64,000 nucleotides of DNA from Hormiphora californensis (lineage: Eukaryota; Ctenophora; Tentaculata; Cydippida; Pleurobrachiidae): assembly GCA_020137815.1 (NCBI GenBank), contig CM035358.1:7298733-7362732 (forward strand). Reading direction: 5' to 3'. The notes beneath the pieces are model-generated. The model did not search any database, was not told the origin of the DNA, and saw only the letters and a list, made by a program, of their open reading frames with translations. A program made the position numbers and the translations under genes. Below are positions 55,550 to 64,000 of this stretch, piece after piece (position 1 is the first letter of the stretch; each line of letters opens with the position of its first letter).

Positions 55550-56286
55550 GGTTTAGTAAAATGATTTTAGAGTTGTTGTAGTAGTGGTACAGTTAGAGAT
55601 AGTTTTGTGACAGGTGTGGGTGTGTGAAAATCAAGTCAGGCGAGTGCCAATCGTGTTATAGAGCCGGCTAGACAATGAGAACAGCAATTCGCTCTCTCTC
55701 GTAGTATTCAGCTGCTCTGTGAACAAAGTACAAAAGTGGATCAGGTGAAGGGAGTGGGGGGATGGTCGAAATGTTGAAGAAATATGGAGCAATATTATCT
55801 AATAGTACGATGCCGAAAATAACCTTGTCAATGTCACTACATCAACCTGTCCGCTTGGTAGCTGCTAGGTCAAGATCTCGATCTAGTGCATGGAGTTCTG
55901 CAGAACTCTGAATGTAGAGTTGCGTAAATGTCACTGCAGGTTATGTAATGCAACTGAAGGGTTGATGGTATATACTTTGGTGGCAACACACATCAAGTTG
56001 ACACATGCCGTCATGTTTACTACACCATAGTATGATAGTGATACCATTCCCATTTCATCAGGAATTACAACCCAATTAAATAAAATTAAATTGAAATTAT
56101 CCACTGTCTCTGAATTTTAGTAGTCACACCTTCTCAATTGATCTCTATTGTTCATTGATTGATCACACATACTACATACCATGATCGTGGTAGAGTTGCG
56201 GAATAGCATCGTGATCGGTGCTGTGTCTTTCTTTTTCTAACAATGTGATCCCCCGCTGAGACGCTCAAATATACTAATTGAAATGT

Positions 56287-56291
56287 TCTCT

Positions 56292-56344
<53 letters not shown>

Positions 56345-57600
56345 TGCGTGTTTCTTGTTCTTTTGCTCAGCTTTCTCTGGGCAATCAGAGAAAAAAAGAA
56401 ATGAACTTTATAGAATGCAAGCCTGATCATGTACCCATTTACATCACAGAGTTAAATAGTTTTAGCTTCTGTAAAAAGTTGCCTTTTTAGGAGAAATACC
56501 TCGATAAATTCCAATCAGTTTTAATTGCCCAATTACTGATCGGTGATCACGTCCAACACCTCACATATCTAGTGACTGAGGTCATATCTCAATATCATAT
56601 GAGGCTCAATGTGATTGATTCGCTGAATCAAGATGGGCTCACACGAACCTTCTGCAGAATTTATTCTGTGCAATGTCAAAAATTTGAAGTGAGTCGTTTC
56701 AAGATCGATAGCTGTCTGGCGGCGCCAGACCCCCATTTGATTCTCATATGGGGGTCGCGGCGCCAGACATATAACTAGTAGAGAGTGTGACAGTTGTCAA
56801 ATATTTGCAGAAATCGTGATCGGGGACCCTCGGCAAAGTTCCGATACAGATAGTTATCAAATGGCGCCGATTGGGGAAGACAGAGACAGAGAGGGAGCTA
56901 TATGGAGTAGGGAGAGATAGAGCCTCTTATATTTGAGGACCGGAGAGACATTGAGAGAGTGAGAGAGAAGAGAGGAGACAATGTGGTTAGTCTAGTGATT
57001 TATCATTTTGAATGCATACCGATTTTCTTACGCAACTCATTGATCAGCTGCTTTACTACGTAGTAATAATACTACGACCGAGTAGTAAAGCTGGAGTTTT
57101 GTGCCATTTATTGTCCACACGGCTTTGCTTTTCGTCTTTTTGACCTTTTGTACTAGGCGTATCTGTAGGCGTATCTGTAGTATCAAGCAATGCTATAGGT
57201 AAATGGTCCGTTGTTTGAACTAAACGCGTAGTTTGATCAACATGATGACACTATAGTGCACTATTATTGTTACATAATTCCAATTACTTGTTCTAGCTGG
57301 TATCTACATTATATCGCCATGACATGATGTAATACGATGAGTTTGAAGAAGCGAAGTGCAGAGTTTAACGCTAAGCAGAAGCACAATGCTCTCGTTCCTG
57401 TGAAGAGCGTTCATTATAACTACCTGCTGGAGAGGGACAAAACTAAACTTGTCAAGGTATTAAACACGCATCTCCATGATCATTGGTTGGAAGTTCTATG
57501 TTACCCAGCTTTTTGGCATACGCTGCAGACCCCTCTAACGCTGTCTGGTGGCACCATGAGACCCCGTTTTGATCGGGTCGGCGCCATCAGTCACCGTTAA
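56287..57600 (+). repeat. Segmental tandem duplication, copy 1
   Basis: Begins in a (CT)n run followed by CACCCTGCGTGTTTCTTGTT and matches 58135-59462 throughout with scattered indels. Includes a hairpin at about 56713-56768 (GTCTGGCGGCGCCAGACC) and a full copy of the downstream gene's first coding exon. Confidence 0.9.
57337..57456 (+). CDS. Duplicated first exon of the gene at 59180-60710
   Basis: ATG at 57337 opens 40 codons starting MSLKKRSAEFNAKQKHNALV and ending KLVK before a GTATTA donor. The protein is almost or fully identical to exon 59180-59299, with only silent changes apparent. It has no downstream exon of its own before the second copy, so it is either a relic or an alternative first exon splicing to 59492. 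Confidence 0.6.
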
Positions 57601-58131
57601 AGGTCCCTTAACAAGATAGACAACGATATAATGGTACTAAATCAAATAAATTGACAGAAGCTTTCGAGATCACTGTGTATCACGTCTTTCAGCTATAATG
57701 GAGCAGGAGAGTGAGGAATTGTAAGAGGCGAAGAAGGAGATAGGGTTGATCCAGAGGGAGGGAGCTGGGTTTAGGAAGGAGAGGTGATCCAGGGAGGGGA
57801 GAGAGGTAAGTGATCCAGGGTAGGAGAGCCGCTATGGAGGAAGCGGTAGGTGATCGAACTGAGATGTGCATGGGTCTAGCGACGGAAGGAAGAGGTGATC
57901 CGAGAAGGGAGGGGTTCAACGGAGGATTGATGGCGGGCCTTGGGGTAAGGTTGAGTCAGGTGTTGAGGATGGTAATGGCCAAGCGGTGTCTAGGCGATCC
58001 AAGTGGGAAGAGGATGGAAGCAGTAGTAGTTAGGATTTCCGTTGTTGTTCCAGCCCATGGTGCCGCGTACGCAGGGGTCGATAGCTAATACGACTCTGAA
58101 CGCTACAAAATACTTCTCTATCTCCTCTCTC

Positions 58132-58134
<3 letters not shown>
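57601..58134. other. Spacer between duplicated segments
   Basis: Contains GGTGATCCxxGxAGGGAGxG-like repeats at about 57780-57960. No gene recognised. Confidence 0.5.
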
Positions 58135-58193
<59 letters not shown>

Positions 58194-59462
58194 CCTGCGT
58201 GTTTCTTGTTCTTTTGCTCAGCTTTCTCTGGGCAATCAGAGAAAAAAAGAAATGAACTTTATAGAATGCAAGCCTGACCATGTACCCCTTTACATCACAA
58301 AAGTTAAATAGTTTTAGCTTCTGTAAAAAGTTGCCTTTTTAGGAGAAATACCTCTATAAATTCCAATCAACTTTAATTGCCCAACTGATCGGTGATCACG
58401 TCCAACACCTCACGTCCAGTGACTGAGGTCATATCAATATCATGAGGCTCAATAATCAATATGATTGATTTTCTGAAGTAAATGGGGCTCACATGAAGCT
58501 TCTGTAGACTTAGTCTGTGTCATGTCAAAAATTTGAAGTGAGTCGCTTCAAGATCGATAGCTGTCTGGCGGCGCCAGACCCCACTTTGGTTCTCAAATGG
58601 GGTCGCGGCGCCAGACAGATAACTAGTAGAGAGTGTGACAGTTGTCAAATATTTGCAGAAATCGTGATCGGGGACCCTCGGCAAAGTTCCGATAGTTATC
58701 AAATGGCGACGATTGGGGAAGACAGAGACAGAGAGGGAGCTATAGGGAGTAGGGAGAGAGCGAGAGATAGAGCCTCTTATATTTGAGGACCGGAGAGACA
58801 TTGAGAGTGAGAGAGAAGAGAGGAGACAATGTGGTTAGTCTACTGATTTATCATTTTGAATGCATACAGATTTTCTTACGCAACTCATCGATCAGGCTTT
58901 ACTACAATCGCGTAGTAATACTGCGTAGTAATACTGCAGTTTTGTGCCATTTATCTTCTAAACGACTTTGCTTTTTGTTCGTATTTTTGAACTTTCGTAC
59001 AGTACTAGGCGTATCTGTTGGTGTGTGCCGATGCCTAGGCGTATCTGTTGTATCAAGCAGTACTTTAGGTAAATGGTTCTTTTGTTTGAATCAAACAGAT
59101 CACTATAATGAAACTTCTAATTCCAATTACTTGTTCCAGCTCATCTCTACATTATATCGCCATGACATGATGTAATACAATGAGTTTGAAGAAGCGAAGT
59201 GCTGAATTTAACGCTAAGCAGAAGCACAACGCTCTCGTTCCGGTGAAGAGCGTTCATTATAACTACCTTTTGGAGAGGGACAAAACTAAACTTGTCAAGG
59301 TATATTAAACACGCATCTCCATGATCATTGGTTGGAAGTTCTATGTTACCCAGCTTTTTGGCATACGCTGCAGACCCCTCTAACGCTGTCTGGCGGCGCC
59401 AGACCCCGTTTTGAGTCTCAGATCGGTTCGGCGCCATCAGCCAGCGTTAGAGGGGCCTGTAG
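58135..59462 (+). repeat. Segmental tandem duplication, copy 2
   Basis: Second copy of 56287-57600, beginning with a longer (CT)n run. Carries the same GGCGGCGCCAGAC hairpin (about 58561-58619), a further related hairpin at about 59388-59430, and the first exon of the gene that continues to 60710. Confidence 0.9.
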
Positions 59463-60710
59463 CGTTTACCAATTACCCAGTTTTTCTGCAGATAATTAAT
59501 GACGAGAGACAGCACACCACAAAACGGCTCGATACAAAGGCAGACGCTGTGCTGGAGTCTCAACTAAAGAGTGAGTTATAGTAAATTACCTAAAATTATA
59601 CATAATGTAGAGATGTGGTGTCTTTTACGATCGTGTACCAGAATTCAGTTAAAACTCACTGATTCAGATACACCAAACCGGCACCTCCAAAAGCGACTAG
59701 AGCGAGCATTCAATGTCCTCAGTGTGGACTACTCAAATCCTAGTACCAATGAAACTCCTGAGGAACAGCAGCTACTCTACGGTATACCCAAGGTGTGTTT
59801 GAACCAGGTTTTCGAGGGCTGAACCATTTCAGAGAAAAAAACAGTCAGAGCTCAAAACGAATATTTCGCAGGCTAAAAACAAGGTACAGTCTGCGGGTTC
59901 AAGAAAAAAGAAGATCAGTTCAAAACTCGAGTTTGATAACATTTTCAAGTCTTCAGTTGACCCACAAACTGTAGAAACTTTGGAGAAAAAGAAACAACGA
60001 CCATTTACATCGCTAGGTGAGTAAATCCCCTTTAGGACACGGTCCGACGAACCAAACCAAACCAAACCAAACCAAACCAAACCAAACCAAACCAAACCAA
60101 ACCAAACCAAACCAAACCAAACCAAACCAAACCAAACCAAACCAAACCAAACCAAACTGCAAACCAAACCAAATTGTTTCAGGAGGTAAAGTTGATCAAT
60201 ATCCCTCGGGGAACAAGATAAAGCTGTACGGAGAGGATGTAATTGTGACAAACAACAACCCAGCTGGTACGGAAACCTGTCCTGTGTGTGGAGGGTGTGT
60301 GGGTGGAGGTGGTTTCAGTTGTTTCTGCAGCAGTAGTAGTAGCAGTGGAGGTGGAGGAGGAGGGAAGCAGAGTGGAAGTAGTAGTGGTAGTGGTGGTGGT
60401 GGTGGAAGGAGTAACAGAAAGTATTCCATATTCCCAGGTTAGTAAGGGCTTATCGGCCTACTTGATGATCTTGTCGAAACTGTATATCGAACTTTATTTT
60501 ATGATGCTTGGTTCGTTCTATCAGTATCAGGTATAAATTGCTATCTCATAAATTCCCTATTCCCTCCTAGGAGCATCTCTAAAATATCAGCCCGGTGGAG
60601 GTGGAGGAGGAGGATTGAATGTGGTGGGGGTCCATCGCCTTCTCTCACCTCCCATCTCCCAGTGTGCCTTCTCAAGTAAAAGAAGAAATACCGACTGGAG
60701 GAGTGAATAA
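59180..60710 (+). CDS. Unrecognised six-exon gene, coiled-coil N-terminus and Cys/Gly/Ser-rich C-terminus
   Basis: Exons 59180-59299, 59492-59570, 59668-59792, 59833-60016, 60183-60437 and 60571-60710 splice in frame to 300 aa. The N-terminal 150 residues are charged and helical (HYNYLLERDKTKLVK; LQKRLERAFNVLSVDYSN), followed by a Lys-rich segment. Then comes a compact Cys cluster (CPVCGGCVGGGGFSCFC) in long Gly/Ser runs, and a short tail (VGVHRLLSPPIS). I do not recognise the family. The Cys cluster could bind metal, but spacing matches no finger I know. Intron 4 is a (CCAAA)n pentanucleotide array. An AATAAA polyadenylation signal follows at 60892-60897. It is the only recognised plus-strand gene here. 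Confidence 0.75.
60048..60165. repeat. (CCAAA)n microsatellite
   Basis: About 22 nearly perfect pentamer units inside a 166-bp intron. Confidence 0.95.
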
Positions 60711-60891
60711 GAAACGAAGAAATACCGACTGGAGGAGTGAATAGCTGAAATCAGTGATGAGTGTGGACAAGATGTACGGTGTCGCGATGACAGAATGGAC
60801 AGTAGAATTGGGAGAAATGTTAGAAGGTCGAATTGAATCATTTCTTAATATTGAATTTTTTGAGCTTTGATATTGTAGGTTGGATCTAAAA

Positions 60892-60897
60892 AATAAA
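60892..60897 (+). terminator. Polyadenylation signal AATAAA
   Basis: Canonical hexamer about 180 bp after the TAA of the plus-strand gene. Confidence 0.6.
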
Positions 60898-63800
60898 AGT
60901 ATGAATAGGGCTGAGCTTACGAACTGAAGTGAAACAGCTATGACACTGCCAGAAAACGGATCTTGCATATCTTTAATTGTATCAGCTGACAGTGACCATG
61001 TTGTATTTTTTTCAACACTTCAAATTAATTAAGTTTTTGGTCATATTGAGCTGTATTGAAGAGTCATCGGACCCACCTTAGAGCTCCTGTATAGTGCCGG
61101 TCTGTTACTGCAACTGCTAGAGCCCAGTTGATTGGGTCGGTGCTGCCAGACAGAACTGACCGGCCAACTACCGAGGATTAATTCCGTCCGCATTAATACC
61201 CCCTGCACGTACGGCTGTATTGATGTTGTAGGAATGTGCATCTTACATATATTCAACTCTTGAGGGCCCTGATCAGCGACCATCTCGTTGCTTACAAGGC
61301 TGCTTGTCTCAACACTCCCTCAATGCTTTATCGATCCAGGATCTTGTAGTCCTTTTCTAATCTACACTCTTGCTTGATAGTTTTAATTCATGCCCCTTCT
61401 TGACTGAACAATATTCTGCAGAAGTTTGTTGCAAGGTTACTTACACCTCTCTGATAAAAAGTTGTCAATAACGCCTTTTATGAAGCGAATTATTGTGATC
61501 TTGCAGGCCTTGGCTTATAGATTTGGATTTATCCGATTTATAGTGACACACCTTCTAGTCTATCACGATCAGTAAACAGTAAACACACGAAGTATAATAC
61601 ATGCTCCATTAAATGTATGATTTTCATATACTTCTTTCATTTTTACAAGCCTGCTATTAATCTCAGTTTTTCAACTAGGTGTAAAAAGTTCTTGTAGTCA
61701 GTCCAATCTCTCAACCATATCGGTCTACAATAATCAATCTGAATTTGTCGCCAAGAAATACCCCGAGAACTAAGTCCCCCCTTGACTCCAAAATTGGGTT
61801 TTTCGATCTTTACCTCTAATTCACTGACGTCTCAATTCCAACCCGGACTCCATCACTCTCTAAAAACTCAGTTTTAAAAATTTCCCCACTTTCTTTTCTC
61901 TCTCTCTCTCTCTCTCAGTCCCCCTTTCCGACCCCCAGCCCTAAAACCCCCCGCCACAAACGACGACCCCCGCCGGCAAAATGTAAAATAGTAAAACATT
62001 GGGCCAAGGGCTCTCTCTCCCCAGGATTTCACCGCTCCCCCCTCTCTCCCCCCGGCTTCCCGACCCTCCCCCCCCAGTTTTCTACCGCCCCCCCCCCCAT
62101 TTTTTTCACCTGACCCTCCCCCTCCCGGATTTCTATCTCGATCCCTCTCCCCCCCCAGTTTTCTACCTGCTCCCCCCCCCTTTTTCTCTCCCCCCCCTAC
62201 ACCGACTCTCCCCCTCCCCAATTTCATCTCTACCCCCCCCCCCCCCGGTTTTTCACCTGACCCCTCACCCCCCCAATTTCATCTCTGCTCCCTCTCCCCC
62301 CCCGGTTTTCTTTTCCTGACCCCCTCCCCCCCCCCCCAATTTCATCCGCCCCCCCCCCCCGGGGGTTTCACCGCCCCCCCCCCCTCCCTCTCTCTCTCCC
62401 CTCTTTCCCTCTCTCCCCTCCCGTTTTTTCTTTCTCGCTCCCCTCTCCTCTCTCTCTCCCCAGTATTTCTATCTCTGCTCCCTCTCTTCTCTCTCCCCAG
62501 TATTTCTATCTCTGGTCCCTCTCTCTCCCCCGGTATTTCCCTATCCTATCGAGTTTCAAAATGTAGTTGTAATCGGGCTGAAAATCAATTCAAGTCTCCC
62601 AGCCGCTCTATTCAATCCTTCTCACTTTTTTGTTGTTGCGAGAGCTCCACGATCGAACCGGCTCTAACCAAGCACTCCCAAACTTGTTTGAGAAGTTTGA
62701 GTCTTTATTTAATCAAAATGCAATGTGCTGAGTTACCTACTTCACTCAGTATGTTATGTAATATTAGTATAATGAAAGCTGTCCATTGTGTCAAGGTCTG
62801 CGGGGAGGGGGAAAATGGGGGGGGAGGGAAGAAGGAAGAGGGAGGGCGCAACCCCTTTCCGCTCTCTCTCCTTTTTTTTTTGGGCTTTTTTTTTTGTTCT
62901 TTTTTTTTTCCCTTTTTATTTTTCCGGGGTTTTCCTTTTTTTCCCTTTTTTTTCCTTTCTACCCCCTATTTGTTTTCCTAAACCCCGTGGGTTTAAAAAA
63001 CCTAAATTTAAGTAACTCTGCATAGAGTTCCAAAATTATTCTTAAATTGCTTCACCAAACTTCGAATCACTTCTATTTCCACTGGGGTGTGATCTCCCCA
63101 ACCAGACGCCGCGTCAGGGACCTGTTTCGGACTTGGGCTTCGTGGGTCGCGTTTTTTTGAAAACCCTGACATCGTTTTTCTGCTCGCCATTAGAAACGTT
63201 GTTTTTGAACGTAAACCCCCTCTTTTCCCCCCCTCTTTTAAGTGTTTGATTAAGAAGGACCCGCACACCCCCAACCACTTAACCACCCCTCTCCCCACTT
63301 GTATTCACAAAAATGCTGCAAGATTTTATGCGAGTGCGGATCATGATGATAAAACCACCCGGGTCCCCCCCCACCACGATACACGACCACCCTCCACCCA
63401 GCCCCCAACCAGTAGATGGGTGTTTCACCTTTCTGGCTTTTCGGCGGTGGGTCGACTAGACCGAAAATCGGCTGAAAAGGGGCGATGTTTTTAAAAATTC
63501 CCCCCGGGGGGTTGGACCTGAATGGGGGCCCTGTATTTGTGGACGATACACTGGATAGGAGGGTGAAATCAACCCCTGTAAACCACACCAGGACATCCCC
63601 CTGTAACATCCGGAATGTTCTGAGGTCCTCAACTGTCCTTTTGTTCGGGGAAAGGGGAAAGACTTTGAGATCCAACTTTCCCGGTGTGACTCCAGTCCCC
63701 CCCACATCTGGTGGTCCCAGGAAATCTCCCTCAATCTTTGTAGAGTTTGTTGATGACATCACTAAGTTGAGTGTTGCGGGGAAGAGTTGCGAGGAGGCCG

Positions 63801-64000
63801 CGTTCCTCCCCTCCTCAACAGATGACACAACTGATAACTATCTCCGGGCACAACATCTCCATGGCAATCCCCCCGCGAGTTCATTCTCTGAATTTTTTAA
63901 AGGTGATTGCCGTCTGCCCCCGGGTTTTCCTATTTACAAGTGGGGAAATGATGATGAGGGAGCGTCCTCTGTGCAGTTGAGGGAACTGGAACAATTCTTT
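60898..64000. other. Gene-free stretch with low-complexity sequence
   Basis: 61041-61870: unassigned. 61890-62530: C/T-rich low-complexity sequence. 62870-63000: long T and C runs. 63000-64000: open frames on both strands without recognisable domains or splice partners. The many homopolymers suggest poor base accuracy here. Confidence 0.5.

Noticed and set aside
63250-63828. 192-aa minus-strand open frame
   Set aside because: Long but without recognisable domain, in a homopolymer-rich region with competing frames on both strands; not enough to call a gene.

Overview
This is a eukaryotic (animal) genomic window. The genes are intron-rich, with GT-AG introns mostly of 100-400 bp. They include an H6PD-type fusion of glucose-6-phosphate dehydrogenase and 6-phosphogluconolactonase, a secreted double-kringle protein, NIPBL/SCC2, INIP/SOSS-C, RPS13 and SNU13. 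I infer a non-bilaterian or other early-branching invertebrate (a sponge is plausible), but nothing in the sequence fixes the taxon.

Layout. 1-8.6 kb: pieces of a minus-strand long-chain acyl-CoA synthetase (ACSL) gene, exons of an unidentified gene, decayed glycine N-methyltransferase-like exon copies, and a 3.6-kb minisatellite whose unit is the 3' end of an ACSL exon plus its splice donor. 8.6-22.7 kb: a 14-kb nest of transposons sitting in an ACSL intron. It consists of a hAT-like element (18-bp TIRs, 8-bp TSD), a LINE remnant inside it, and inside the LINE a 9.4-kb GGCGCC-rich palindromic element that carries three relatives (each with its own 8-bp TSD) and several kilobase foldbacks. 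22.9-23.1 kb: first ACSL coding exon (membrane anchor). 25.3-26.1 kb: INIP. 26.3-29.5 kb: RPS13, with a 1.8-kb foldback in intron 1. 30.1-47.8 kb: NIPBL, 35 exons reconstructed in a single consistent reading frame (1963 aa), with a 3.5-kb foldback, a tRNA-Ser gene and two dispersed repeats in its introns. 48.1-50.4 kb: intronless H6PD with three +1 shifts near its start. 50.7-51.3 kb: SNU13. 51.9-55.5 kb: secreted GCC2/GCC3-like plus two-kringle protein, 9 exons. 56.3-60.7 kb: tandem duplication that copies the first exon of an unrecognised six-exon plus-strand gene. 60.7-64 kb: low-complexity sequence with nothing supportable.

All recognised genes except the last lie on the minus strand, with gaps of about 260-650 bp in the 47.8-51.9 kb cluster, so transcripts are closely packed head to tail. 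Functionally they are unrelated housekeeping genes: lipid activation, ssDNA repair, translation, cohesin loading, ER NADPH supply, splicing/snoRNP assembly. The unusual content is the repeat architecture: nested palindromic elements with readable target-site duplications, and tandem repeats that start at exon-intron boundaries.
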